NCBI GenBank assembly: GCA_964343305.1
Contig: CAYFJO010000082.1
Location: forward strand, 1 to 31,770
DNA length: 31,770 nt
Source: CAYFJO01 sp964343305
Lineage (GTDB): Bacteria; Planctomycetota; Planctomycetia; Pirellulales; Pirellulaceae
Reading direction: 5' to 3'
Every line of letters starts with the position of its first letter. The first letter of the stretch is position 1. The position numbers and the translations under genes were made by a program. The notes beneath the pieces are model-generated. The model did not search any database. It had not been told where the DNA came from and saw only the letters and a list, made by a program, of their open reading frames with translations. Positions 22,230 through 30,820 of this stretch are shown piece by piece.

Positions 22230-24593
22230 ATGAATACGAATCGCCTTCTTCTCCTTCTCGTCACTTACTCACTAACGACGACTCACTCGATCTGCGACGA
22301 ACCGTCTGTCTCGTACATCTTCCCAGCCGGTGGCCAGCGTGGAACGACCGTGAAGTTCAACGTTGGCGGTCACTATCTTCACGAATCCTGTCCGTTCGAA
22401 ATGCTTGGGCCCGGTGTTGATGCTTCGTCCGAGATTCACCGCGCCGAAAAAACGGTTTGGTTCGAAGGCCCCGTGATTCCCGAACCTGCCTCGCAACGGA
22501 AAGAGAATTATCCGAAAGATCAAGCGGGCGAGGTCAAAATCTCCGCCGATGCGCCGCTCGGATTTCGTCGCTGGCGTGTCTGGACGTCGCAAGGTGTCAC
22601 GCCCTCGATGAAGTTTGTTATCGGCGATCTGCCCGAAATCGTCGAACAGGAAATCGATGGCCGGCCAATTCCGACGAGTGTCGAAGTTCCCGTGACCATC
22701 AACGGCCGCATCTTTCCGCGCGAAGATGTCGATGTTTGGACGATTGAGGCGAAAGCGGGCACGAGCTACACGTGTGAAGTGATGGCTGCTCGGCTTGGTT
22801 CGCCGCTGGACTCGCGGCTCGAAGTGATTGGGCCAGACGGGTTACGTGTGGCGGAAAACACGGACGGGCGTGGGGTCGATTCGTCCCTGCGATTCACCGT
22901 CACGATCGATGGCGAGTATCAAGTTCACATCCATGACATTAACTTCGGTGGTCTGCAGGATTATGTGTACCGGCTGACGATCACGGACCGTCCGTATGTT
23001 GACTATGTCTATCCGTTGGGTGGACGACGAGGTGAAAGCATTTCTCTGCAATTGTTCGGACAAGCCGTGGGGCAAGCTTCCAACCTGCTAAAACTCGACG
23101 ATGCTCAGCAGGCTGGAAGCCTGCCCCACGCTATTGAGCACCGATTCGATATCGACGGCCAACTCAGCAACCCGGTTTCGGTTGAACTTAGCAATTTTCC
23201 AGAGCATGTGGAAACGTCGGCGAGGCGCGAAACAGAGTTTTCGTCACCAATCGTGTTGAACGGCAAGCTCGACGCGATGGGCGAAGTCGACGTCTGGCAA
23301 GTCGATGCGAAGAAGGACGACCAGCTAGTCTTCGACCTGCGAGCCGCCCAGCTAGGGTCGCGTCTCGATTCTGTGCTGACGATCTTCGACGCCAATGGCA
23401 AGCAACTGGCGCAAAACGATGACATGGCCAGCGGTGAAACGGATTCTCGTTTGACTTACAAAGTGCCAGTCGACGGCGTTTACAAGATTCAAGTCGAAGA
23501 TCGGTTCAAACGAGGCGGCGGCGCGGCGTACGCCTATCGTCTGTATGTCACGCCACAGGGGGAACCAAAACCCGACTTCGATTTGCAATTGCCGACCGAT
23601 GTGCTCACGATCCTTCCCAAAAGCCAGCCGAAGATCAAGCTCACCGTCGCACGGCAAGGCTTCGAAGGCGACATTGAAATCACGGCCGAAAACTTGCCAG
23701 AGGGTGCCACGCTGAAAGGCGACAAGGTCACGATCAAAGGCAACAAAAACGACGCCCAACTTCAATTCATCGTGGCCGAAGGCGCCAAGCATCAAATGAA
23801 AGGCGTCAAGATCGTCGGCACGGCAAAAGACGGCGATACCACGATCACGCGAACGGCTCACACGCTGAAGTCATCGCCGGACGACATCGAGTTCGACAAA
23901 TTGGTCATGATGGTCGCCGTGCCAACGCCGTTCAAAGTGGTCGGCGTGGTCGGCATCTTCGAAACCAAATACGCCGCCCGCTTCACACGCCGCTTCAGTA
24001 TCGAACGAGGCGGCTACGACGGCCCGATTACAGTCAGCATGGCCGACCGCCAGGTACGACACTTGCAAGGCGTCATCGGCCCTACGATCGTCATCCCGCC
24101 TGGCAAATCTGAGTTCGACTATCCGATCAAGCTGGCTCCCTGGATGGTCATCGGCCGGACAAGTCGCACGTGTGTGATGGCCGTCGCCGACGTCAGTCAC
24201 GACGGCAAGAAACACAAAGTCAGCTACACCTCACATGAGCAAGCGGATCAAGTTATCGTGCTGATCGATCCGGGACAACTCGATGTTCAACCTGGCCGTC
24301 GGTCTTTGATTGCAAAACCAGGACAGACCATTGATCTTCCCATCCGAATTGGCCGAGGCAAAAACGTTCGTGGACCTTTGAAGGTCGAGCTTGTTGTCCC
24401 CGATCACGTCGACGGCATATCCAGTGACCCGGTCGTCATCGCGGAAAATGAAACGAAGGCGGTTCTCCAACTGACTATCGCCGACGGAAACTCTGGCCCG
24501 TTTAATTTGCCAGTGATCATTCGTGCAACCGCACAGGTTGATGGCCAACCCTATACGGCCGAGTCGACGGTAGAACTGACTTTGCCAGAGTAA
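22230..24593 (+). CDS. Secreted protein with two PPC domains
   Basis: A 787-residue exported protein. A signal peptide (MNTNRLLLLLVTYSLTTTHS) precedes an N-terminal Ig/IPT-like region (SYIFPAGGQRGTTVKFNVGG). Two bacterial pre-peptidase C-terminal domains follow at about residues 160-255 (INGRIFPREDVDVWTIEAKA...YQVHIHDINFGG) and 345-450 (LNGKLDAMGEVDVWQVDAKK...YKIQVEDRFKRGG). The rest is beta-rich. No protease domain is present. ATG 22230 is preferred over GTG 22170 because the signal peptide begins there. Residues encoded by 23066-23130 (AVGQASNLLKLDDAQQAGSL) come from an inverted repeat lying in frame. It completes the DUF1549-DUF1501-PPC trio, so the three are probably co-expressed and act at the cell surface. 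Confidence 0.85.
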   Translation: MNTNRLLLLLVTYSLTTTHSICDEPSVSYIFPAGGQRGTTVKFNVGGHYLHESCPFEMLGPGVDASSEIHRAEKTVWFEGPVIPEPASQRKENYPKDQAGEVKISADAPLGFRRWRVWTSQGVTPSMKFVIGDLPEIVEQEIDGRPIPTSVEVPVTINGRIFPREDVDVWTIEAKAGTSYTCEVMAARLGSPLDSRLEVIGPDGLRVAENTDGRGVDSSLRFTVTIDGEYQVHIHDINFGGLQDYVYRLTITDRPYVDYVYPLGGRRGESISLQLFGQAVGQASNLLKLDDAQQAGSLPHAIEHRFDIDGQLSNPVSVELSNFPEHVETSARRETEFSSPIVLNGKLDAMGEVDVWQVDAKKDDQLVFDLRAAQLGSRLDSVLTIFDANGKQLAQNDDMASGETDSRLTYKVPVDGVYKIQVEDRFKRGGGAAYAYRLYVTPQGEPKPDFDLQLPTDVLTILPKSQPKIKLTVARQGFEGDIEITAENLPEGATLKGDKVTIKGNKNDAQLQFIVAEGAKHQMKGVKIVGTAKDGDTTITRTAHTLKSSPDDIEFDKLVMMVAVPTPFKVVGVVGIFETKYAARFTRRFSIERGGYDGPITVSMADRQVRHLQGVIGPTIVIPPGKSEFDYPIKLAPWMVIGRTSRTCVMAVADVSHDGKKHKVSYTSHEQADQVIVLIDPGQLDVQPGRRSLIAKPGQTIDLPIRIGRGKNVRGPLKVELVVPDHVDGISSDPVVIAENETKAVLQLTIADGNSGPFNLPVIIRATAQVDGQPYTAESTVELTLPE
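23066..23130. repeat. REPIN-like inverted repeat inside a coding sequence
   Basis: Arms 23066-23089 and 23107-23130 (24 bases, 22 paired) flank a 17-base spacer. The right arm contains a perfect inner hairpin, GCAGGCT-GGA-AGCCTGC. It lies within the PPC-domain gene and keeps the reading frame, between the first PPC domain and the region leading to the second. Confidence 0.8.
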
Positions 24594-24871
24594 ATTCATT
24601 GGACAGCGGCAGCTTGAGCCATGATAAGATACGATAGTTCATCCGAGCAAATCGTACCGCTAGTCGTGGATTACTTGTTTTCCTGCCCGCATTTAGATTC
24701 GAATTTCGATGATCAACAACAAAACCGGGCGCGGTCATTGGGGCGCCGTTCAGTCGCCGGTCTTTGCTACGCCGACGATTTGCCGCGGGCGAATCTACAC
24801 GCGTGTGGGGTTCAAAAGAGGGGGCCAGCGGCAAGAGATGCTTTACTGTTTGGCAGAGTGAGAACGCCGCG

Positions 24872-25426
24872 CTACGTGCGCGGTGTGGTGGAAGGCTTTT
24901 TCACAATCGAAAACGCCACCATGCCAATCCCCACCATTGCGACCACAAAGGCCGCAGTCAACATCATGGTCCAGATCGGCAACTTTTCGCGGGCCAGCAC
25001 AAAGATTGGCTTTTCCCATGTCAATGGTTGCTGCTCGAGTTCCAGCCACCAGTCGAAAATCTCCTCCACGTTCCGCGTGTCAATGAACTCATCTTCGTGT
25101 TTGTTGTCGACGGGCACAGGCGGCGTTGCTAGCGCTACAAGTTGCGACCGCTTGTAACTAACGACGGCAGCTACGGCCAATCCAACGACAGCCACCAACA
25201 GCCCGATGCTGAACAGCACACTCTGTGCGCTGCCACTCTCGACGGGACGTTTCTTCTCGTCTTCTTCAGCGGGTTCTTGCGCGGACTTCAGTTCTCGGAT
25301 CGCACGCATTGTAGGCACTTCGACTTTTTTGCCGCAGGCGTCGCACAGGATGGACTGGCCAGCTTGGCCAATGTCGATCGTGATCGACTTACCACAGGAA
25401 CAAGGTAATAGGTAACTTTTGGACAT
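24872..25426 (-). CDS. Zinc-ribbon protein with two membrane spans
   Basis: A 184-residue protein. The N-terminus is a small zinc ribbon with Cys9, Cys11, Cys28 and Cys31 (LLPCSCGKS...ILCDACGKK). An acidic linker and then two membrane spans follow, at about residues 69-91 and 149-175. A soluble acidic segment between them holds EEIFDWWLELEQQPL. Zinc ribbons of this form recur at the N-terminus of many planctomycete membrane proteins; no enzyme domain is present. A 6-bp hairpin, CCGCGC/GCGCGG (24867-24872 and 24878-24883), overlaps the stop codon. The 278 bases between this gene and the PPC-domain gene hold no convincing gene. The role is unknown. Confidence 0.72.
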   Translation of the reverse strand: MSKSYLLPCSCGKSITIDIGQAGQSILCDACGKKVEVPTMRAIRELKSAQEPAEEDEKKRPVESGSAQSVLFSIGLLVAVVGLAVAAVVSYKRSQLVALATPPVPVDNKHEDEFIDTRNVEEIFDWWLELEQQPLTWEKPIFVLAREKLPIWTMMLTAAFVVAMVGIGMVAFSIVKKPSTTPRT

Positions 25427-25510
25427 GGTGGATACTCAGGCGGCGGCGTTTTAGTCGACTCTATGTGATACGTTGTAGGTGCACGTTTGGTTTACCGGAC
25501 CCATTGGGTC

Positions 25511-25591
25511 AATGACCAAATCCGAATGACCGATGACCAATGAAGACAATCGCCGCGATTCCTGGACATTGGTCATTGGGGCTTGGTCATT
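25511..25591. repeat. TGACCAATG-rich inverted repeat
   Basis: Left half 25511-25542 (AATGACCAAATCC...GATGACCAATG) is partly complementary to right half 25567-25591 (CATTGGTCATTGGGGCTTGG then TCATT). Each half itself repeats TGACCA or TGGTCA two or three times. It sits just downstream of the short-chain dehydrogenase stop and may terminate or stabilise that transcript. Confidence 0.6.
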
Positions 25592-25598
25592 TCGCCCT

Positions 25599-26393
25599 TT
25601 AATCCGGTGCGGCAGACCCGCGCGATGCCCACCAGGGTAGGCTGATGCCACCATCGATCAGCAACGTCGCTCCCGTCATGTATTCATTTTTGGGATCGCA
25701 AAGGAACAGAATTCCATCGGCGATTTCTTCGGGGTTACCCAAGCGCCCCAAGGGGATCTTCGCGCCGGACGATCGCAATGTTTCTTCGCTGGCGAATTTT
25801 CGTTCGCCCGGCGTGTCGGTCCAACCGGGTTGAATCATGTTGATGCGAACACGATGCTCGGCAACTTCGATGGCGGCCGTTTTTGCCATGTGCTCCAGCG
25901 CGGCCTTCGACATGTTGTAGGCCATCGCGCGCGGCGCGGGAATGAAGGCGTGTGGCGAACTGACCAGACAAATCGTCCCGCCACTCGCTTGCTTGATGAA
26001 CTGCTGCGTCGCCGCCCGCATCAAATAAAACGCGCCCCACATCGTGACGTCGACCGTTCGTCGAAAGCCAGCCATGTCCGCCTCGAAGAACAACTCGCGG
26101 TCGCTGTACGCGGCGTTGCTGATCGCAATGTCCAGCTTGCCAAACTCGGCGACCGTTTTCGCAACCATGTCTTCCACCGCGGATTGATCGGAAACGTCGG
26201 CTTGCAGTTTCAACGCGCGGCCGCCGGCGTCTTGGATCGCTTGGACGACCTCGTCTGCTTGCTGCTCACTGCTGCGATAGTTCACGGCAACATCGGCACC
26301 GGCGTGGCCAAGTGCAATTGCCGTAGCGCGGCCAATGCCGAGACTTGCACCGGTCACCAACGCGACACGGCCTTTTAAATCTACACCAGACAT
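25599..26393 (-). CDS. Short-chain dehydrogenase/reductase (FabG-like)
   Basis: A 264-residue classical SDR that reduces or oxidises a keto/hydroxy group with NAD(P). It has the cofactor motif TGASLGIG (14-21), ISNAAYSD (91-98; the usual NNAG is here SNAA), the catalytic Ser145/146, and Tyr159 with Lys163 in YNMSK. It ends with GATLLIDGGISLP. The substrate is unknown; FabG-like ketoreductases and sugar dehydrogenases look alike at this level. ATG 26393 starts the domain cleanly, and an in-frame extension to 26474 has no support. It is isolated between the zinc-ribbon gene and a long gene-free region. A FabG is missing from the lipid cluster at 6.6-12.3 kb, but this gene is 13 kb away. Confidence 0.88.
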   Translation of the reverse strand: MSGVDLKGRVALVTGASLGIGRATAIALGHAGADVAVNYRSSEQQADEVVQAIQDAGGRALKLQADVSDQSAVEDMVAKTVAEFGKLDIAISNAAYSDRELFFEADMAGFRRTVDVTMWGAFYLMRAATQQFIKQASGGTICLVSSPHAFIPAPRAMAYNMSKAALEHMAKTAAIEVAEHRVRINMIQPGWTDTPGERKFASEETLRSSGAKIPLGRLGNPEEIADGILFLCDPKNEYMTGATLLIDGGISLPWWASRGSAAPD

Positions 26394-26640
26394 ATTTCGT
26401 TTCAATTCTTGGGACGATGAACAAAAAAGTGGATCAAGTCGCTTTATGCTATCTTCGGGAGAAATCAGGCACAACCGTCCAATGTTGCGTTAGAAACTGC
26501 GCATTTCGCAGTCGAATTCGCAAGGAACTGGAATTGAAACTTCATGCCCGCCTATCCAAATTCTGACGATTTCGGCTACCAGAACAGCCCCTTTCGCCCT
26601 AGACCGTGAGGCGTTCGTGGTTAGAATTAGGAAACCCGCA

Positions 26641-26843
26641 TGGTGTCCTGTCCCACAACTCGGCGAACCGTTCCCACTTACGGCGCGAGTGGACAAGGCA
26701 ATGGCGGGTGTAGATTGCTGAGGGATTCAGCAGTCTGCTGGGGGGCGAGGGTGAGAAAGCTCACGCCGCCCAAGCCTATGGACCGGTAGGGCGAAACACC
26801 GTTTCACCGGCAAACCAAACACAAACCTTGCCATTCCTTTTTT
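26641..26843 (+). ncRNA. Candidate structured RNA, family not recognised
   Basis: In the long gap before rpoD, three strong hairpins follow each other. Stem 1 is AGATTGCTGA/TCAGCAGTCT (26712-26721 and 26727-26736, 10 bp with one G-U). Stem 2 is GGGCG..GTGAG-AAAG-CTCAC..CGCCC (26743-26771). Stem 3 is CCGGT..GAAAC-ACC-GTTTC-ACCGG (26783-26810) with a 5-base bulge. A smaller stem, CCACT/AGTGG (26674-26678 and 26688-26692), lies upstream. GGCAA (26809-26813) can pair with TTGCC (26828-26832), followed by six T at 26838-26843, like an intrinsic terminator. That pairing competes with stem 3. It lacks RNase P, tmRNA and SRP signatures. The 5' end and strand are uncertain. Confidence 0.4.
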
Positions 26844-26889
26844 GATCAACAATTATCCCACCGCGATTGTTTCATGATTTGTCCGAATT

Positions 26890-26920
26890 TTGCCACAGCC
26901 CCGTTTTGTTTAGTTAAAAT
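26890..26920 (+). promoter_or_regulatory. Candidate rpoD promoter
   Basis: TTGCCA (26890-26895) and TAAAAT (26915-26920) lie 19 bases apart, in an AT-rich patch that contrasts with the surroundings. The spacing is longer than ideal. A start near 26928 would give a leader of about 320 bases. Confidence 0.4.
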
Positions 26921-27238
26921 AGCAGGGCTGGAGAGAGTTTGAGCAGGTTGCATTGTCAACTTAATTACAACTTTTTAGCAAATCTCAGACAACGCCAGAC
27001 GATTGCTCGGTTGGTGGTAGAATTGCTTGGTTTAACACGGGTGATATGAGACGGCTTCTTAACACGAACCACGTTTCCCAAGTGGCGTGCAGCCTGCCCG
27101 GCGCATTCCGTCCCACCTCTTTTGGTTTTCCTGCCGTGTTTCCCACTTTATCGTTTTGTTTCCACCCAGTTGCTGTTGGACGAAGACCGAAACCACACAT
27201 GGTTTTGAGTTGCGTGTTCGACGGCGCGTAGTAGTCGC

Positions 27239-27243
27239 AGGAG
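27239..27243 (+). promoter_or_regulatory. Ribosome binding site deciding the rpoD TTG start
   Basis: AGGAG lies seven bases before TTG 27251. This is a near-ideal spacing, and good sites are rare in this window. No ATG in frame lies nearby upstream, so the TTG start is supported. Confidence 0.7.
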
Positions 27244-27250
27244 TACTGAC

Positions 27251-28828
27251 TTGTACGAAACACTACTCGACGATTATGAAAGCGATACGACTCGAACGAC
27301 GGAGGATGAAGAGAACTTTCCGGCGTCGACGATTCCTGTTGAAGCTGTTGAAGAAGACGTTGACGACGAACTGGATCTCGACGGCGACGAAGCCAAACAG
27401 GACAAGTCGAAAGAAGGCGAAGACGAAGAACTGTTGGCTGGAGCAGATGAAAACGAATCGTGGTCCGACGATCCGGTGCGCATGTACTTGACCCAGATGG
27501 GCGAGATTCCTTTGCTGACCCGCAAGGAAGAGATCCTGCTGGCCAAGCGCATCGAAATCACGCGTCGGCGATTTCGAGCCAAGTTGCTCGAATGCGATTA
27601 TGTGATCCAAGCGGCATTTAAGATTCTCAAGCGAGTACATGAAGGGGAACTCCCCTTTGACCGCACTGTGCAGGTCTCTGTGACTGACTGTCTTGAGAAA
27701 GAACAAATCCTTGGACGTCTGCCTTACAATTTGGAAACGTTGGACATTTTGCTGAAACGCAACCGCCGCGATTACCTGGTGGCGCTCAGCAAGTCGCAAC
27801 CGAAGTCCAAACGCAAAGAAGCTTGGGTTCGTCTGGCGCGTCGACGACGGCGGGCCGTGCGGTTGGTCGAAGAACTCGGTTTGCGAACCCAGCGAATCGA
27901 AACCATGATTCGGAGCCTTGAAGAATTCAGCGCTCGCATCGATTTTCTTCAGGATCAAATCAAGGAACTTGGAAAAGCACGTAGCACGGCCGATCAGCGC
28001 AAAAAGTTACTCGAAGAATTCCGAGGAATTCTGACGGCGACCCAGGAAACGCCCAACAGCCTGCGGCGTCGCGTGATGTTCCTGAAAAAGGTGTACTCCG
28101 ATTATCAGCAAGCCAAGCGTGAATTGTCCGAGGGCAACTTGCGATTGGTCGTTTCGATTGCGAAAAAGTATCGTAACCGCGGTTTGAGCTTTTTGGATTT
28201 GATCCAGGAAGGCAACGCCGGCTTGATGCGAGCGGTCGACAAATTCGAATATCGGCGCGGTTTCAAGTTTTGCACGTACGCCACATGGTGGATTCGTCAG
28301 GCGATCACGCGAGCCGTCGCGGATCAAAGCCGCACGATTCGCATCCCGGTGCACATGGTCGAGACGATGTCGCGCGTTCGCAATGTTTCACGCCAGTTGT
28401 TGCAATCGCTTGGTCGCGAACCAACGCTGGAAGAAACCGCTCGCGAAGCCGAAACGACTATCGAAGAAGCCCGCCGCGTGTTGGCGATGAGCCGCTATCC
28501 GATCAGCTTGGACCGGCCCGTCGGCAACAGCGAAGACAGCCAGTTCGGCGATTTGCTGCCTGACGGCGGAGCCGAAAGCCCGGCGACGGGTGCCTCGCAA
28601 GAGATGCTTCGCGGCCGAATCGACAAGGTGTTGAAGACGCTCAGTTATCGCGAGCGAGAAATCATCAAGCTGCGATACGGATTGGGCGACGGCTATAGCT
28701 ACACGCTGGAAGAGGTCGGCCACATCTTCAAAGTGACTCGTGAACGCATTCGCCAAATCGAGGCCAAAGCGGTTCGCAAGCTTCAGCAACCTAGCCGCAG
28801 CCAGGAACTGGTTGGCTTTTTGGATTAA
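27251..28828 (+). CDS. rpoD: RNA polymerase primary sigma factor RpoD/SigA
   Basis: A 525-residue group 1 sigma-70 factor. Residues 1-72 are a highly acidic tail in place of a clear region 1.1. Region 1.2 is DDPVRMYLTQMGEIPLLTRKEE (73-94). An insertion-like basic spacer (about 105-285) precedes region 2, ELSEGNLRLVVSIAKKYRNRG...TYATWWIRQAITRAVADQSR (291-361), which binds the -10 element. Region 3 is IRIPVHMVETMSRV onward, and region 4 (456-525) includes EREIIKLRYGLGDGYSYTLEEVG and the helix-turn-helix VTRERIRQIEAKAVRKL. Translation starts at TTG 27251 with AGGAG seven bases upstream. The gene stands alone, without dnaG beside it, and is closed by two strong hairpins. Confidence 0.95.
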   Translation: MYETLLDDYESDTTRTTEDEENFPASTIPVEAVEEDVDDELDLDGDEAKQDKSKEGEDEELLAGADENESWSDDPVRMYLTQMGEIPLLTRKEEILLAKRIEITRRRFRAKLLECDYVIQAAFKILKRVHEGELPFDRTVQVSVTDCLEKEQILGRLPYNLETLDILLKRNRRDYLVALSKSQPKSKRKEAWVRLARRRRRAVRLVEELGLRTQRIETMIRSLEEFSARIDFLQDQIKELGKARSTADQRKKLLEEFRGILTATQETPNSLRRRVMFLKKVYSDYQQAKRELSEGNLRLVVSIAKKYRNRGLSFLDLIQEGNAGLMRAVDKFEYRRGFKFCTYATWWIRQAITRAVADQSRTIRIPVHMVETMSRVRNVSRQLLQSLGREPTLEETAREAETTIEEARRVLAMSRYPISLDRPVGNSEDSQFGDLLPDGGAESPATGASQEMLRGRIDKVLKTLSYREREIIKLRYGLGDGYSYTLEEVGHIFKVTRERIRQIEAKAVRKLQQPSRSQELVGFLD

Positions 28829-28839
28829 TCCAACGTCTG

Positions 28840-28871
28840 GACTTCCGAAGTTTTCTTAAACTTCGGAAGTC
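28840..28871. repeat. ACTTCCGAAGT-family hairpin after rpoD
   Basis: Arms 28840-28853 and 28858-28871 are a perfect 14-bp inverted repeat around TCTT, followed by TTTT. It lies 11 bases after the rpoD stop. It is the best-preserved of three copies in the window and probably also works as a terminator. Confidence 0.85.
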
Positions 28872-28900
28872 TTTTGAGTCGAAATTCAAAGTTCAATTCA

Positions 28901-28930
28901 AACCCCTCGTCTTATGGCGAGGGGTTTTTT
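28901..28930 (+). terminator. Intrinsic terminator of rpoD
   Basis: AACCCCTCG (28901-28909) pairs with CGAGGGGTT (28918-28926) around an 8-base loop, and a run of six T (28925-28930) follows. This is the clearest intrinsic terminator in the window. A further CTTGGC/GCCAAG stem (28939-28944 and 28954-28959) lies before the convergent glycosyltransferase stop. Confidence 0.88.
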
Positions 28931-29020
28931 CGCGTCATCTTGGCAGCCTGTCCGCCAAGACGCCTGCCAGCGGCATAAACAGGCCGGTGACGGAGCTTAT
29001 CAACGAACGCCCTGCTGAGT

Positions 29021-30820
29021 CTACCCAGCCTGTCTCAAGACCTTGTTGCGATTCGAACGCTCCTCAATTCTTCGAATTGTTTCGATCGGGGCGTGACGCA
29101 AGTTCCAACTTTGGGCGAACGAATCCGCTGCGATTTGATAATGGCCATAGTGGTCGACCATGTCTTGGATCAAACGCGGGATTTGTTCGTAGCTGGCGGC
29201 AGCCAGCCCGATCTTGCCCAGCGGCCAGTGTCCCGACGGAGTCTTGGCAGGCGACAAAAGTTGGAGACAAATCTCATTCATAGCCACGGGTTCATCGTGA
29301 TATGCATTTTCCAGCGACGCTTGAATTGTCAACACATCGTCGTGCAAATGGACAAGACCCAAGGGTGGCGCCAGGTTGTCTGGTGCATCATGACGGGTGC
29401 GGCGGTTAACAATCCAACTCGTGGAATCAACCAGCTCTTCGCGGCAATTCAACTGTTCAATGACGATCCGAACATAGGTGCCAAGCGAATTCGGACGTAA
29501 CCAATCAAGGCGAATCAGCAAATCGTTTCCCGATCGCTGAGTGGGGATGCTGAGCTGGCCAGATGATTCGTGATCGTCCCACGACAGATCGACCTTGGAC
29601 CATTGTTGGTGGACTGGCACGGTCTTGGCGAGATCATCGAGATACTCGTTATTGGCTGGGGTAAGTTGATCACCGAGCCAACAACCGGCCGGCGCGATGA
29701 CCGGCACGCCAGCGGATAAAAACTCGACCAAGATACCGCTACAACGAACGTAATACTCGTCGGCGTCATAGAAGAGCAAGCCGATGTCGGCCCCTTGGAT
29801 GTAGGCAGTGTAATCATCGGGCGATAACGGATGGGGAACGCTGACGATCGGCGCGAGGGGCAGCACTTCCGGCCGCGCACTCGGTGAATGCGTGACAGCA
29901 CCCACATTCAATCCCAGCATGGCCTTGGAACGAAGTTTTTGATTTGTTTGAAAAAGCAGTTGAACTTCTTCTGTGTCCAACAGGCTTGGCTTCAACCGCT
30001 CGATCAATCCGCAAAGATGATCGGCCCCTTTTTCTCGACGCACGGCCCCACCGCACACAAGTCGTAGCGGCCGGTCCCGTGGCAGATTGTTGTCTTGCTC
30101 AAACCGAGGGCTCACCGGCCACGGCAACGTGTCAAATGGACGCACATCAAGCCGATTATACTGCTCCGCCAGATGCGACGTGGTCGTGTAAAAGTACAAC
30201 CGATGACCCGCGACTCGATCAACTGCTTGGTTAAATCGGCGCTGCAATCCGACAACGTTTTTCATTTGCCGGTCGTAATCGGGCTCTCGTCCATTGAAGC
30301 TGCTGAAATGAAACTGCAAATGCCAATCGGCCTTCTTTGACTCAGGACGTTGCACCAAGAATTGCGACAACGCCATCAAATCGGCGTCCGATGTCGTCGA
30401 ACAAAAAACTACGTCATCTTGTTGAAAGCCGATTTGGTCAAACAACCGCAGACAAGCGTCGCGAAATCCTTGAATCCGAGATCGATGCCTCAGCCACCGC
30501 CAGCGGCTGATGGACGTCTTAATCTGGTCCGCCAAGCCATCGATCAACCGAAACATCTTCGAACAAAGGCTCCCGCCGCGCGGGCTGTTTGCCTTGGCGT
30601 AAGTTCGCGGAATGCGATGAATGCTCGTCGAGCCAAATGGAAACACGGGCAGCACTTGCCAATGGTTGGAGAAATGACTCAGATCATCCAGGCGGGCATT
30701 CGTCGCCAGGATCGGATCATAACCCGCGGACTCGGCGGCCTTTAGAATCTCGGTGGCGTACCCGTGGTAATGTCCACCGACGCGGTCCAGCGATTGTTCG
30801 ATCAGAATGAATCGGGGCAT
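29021..30820 (-). CDS. GT4-like glycosyltransferase with C-terminal extension
   Basis: A 599-residue glycosyltransferase-like protein of GT-B fold. The N-terminal lobe starts FILIEQSLDRVGGHYHGYATEIL, with the GGH-type glycine loop of GT4 enzymes. The C-terminal lobe has RLVCGGAVRREKGADHLCGLIE (compare the usual GRxxxEKG) and SPDDYTAYIQGADIGLLFYD, then GILVEFLSAGVPVIAPAGCW, where Glu in the EFLSAG segment takes the role of the GT4 nucleotide-sugar-binding Glu. About 200 further residues after the GT lobes look beta-rich and unassigned. The start ATG (30820-30818) overlaps the kdsD stop by one base (TGATG); a TTG at 30823 is less likely. With kdsD it suggests envelope polysaccharide or LPS assembly; donor and acceptor are unknown. 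Confidence 0.75.
   Translation of the reverse strand: MPRFILIEQSLDRVGGHYHGYATEILKAAESAGYDPILATNARLDDLSHFSNHWQVLPVFPFGSTSIHRIPRTYAKANSPRGGSLCSKMFRLIDGLADQIKTSISRWRWLRHRSRIQGFRDACLRLFDQIGFQQDDVVFCSTTSDADLMALSQFLVQRPESKKADWHLQFHFSSFNGREPDYDRQMKNVVGLQRRFNQAVDRVAGHRLYFYTTTSHLAEQYNRLDVRPFDTLPWPVSPRFEQDNNLPRDRPLRLVCGGAVRREKGADHLCGLIERLKPSLLDTEEVQLLFQTNQKLRSKAMLGLNVGAVTHSPSARPEVLPLAPIVSVPHPLSPDDYTAYIQGADIGLLFYDADEYYVRCSGILVEFLSAGVPVIAPAGCWLGDQLTPANNEYLDDLAKTVPVHQQWSKVDLSWDDHESSGQLSIPTQRSGNDLLIRLDWLRPNSLGTYVRIVIEQLNCREELVDSTSWIVNRRTRHDAPDNLAPPLGLVHLHDDVLTIQASLENAYHDEPVAMNEICLQLLSPAKTPSGHWPLGKIGLAAASYEQIPRLIQDMVDHYGHYQIAADSFAQSWNLRHAPIETIRRIEERSNRNKVLRQAG

Larger units (their letters stand above)
26844..27250 (+). 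other. Long leader region of rpoD, no gene seen
   Basis: These 407 bases contain no convincing coding frame. Short frames in it lack ribosome binding sites and family motifs. It holds the candidate rpoD promoter at 26890-26920 and the rpoD ribosome binding site at its end, so most of it would be a 5' leader of about 320 bases if that promoter is right. Confidence 0.5.

Noticed and set aside
24594..24871. Possible small gene between the PPC-domain and zinc-ribbon genes
   Set aside because: Frames on both strands have no motif or start signal and look like shadows.
26417..26566. 49-codon plus-strand frame starting MNKKVDQVALC
   Set aside because: It has no convincing ribosome binding site or motif; Cys/Arg-rich composition fits chance.
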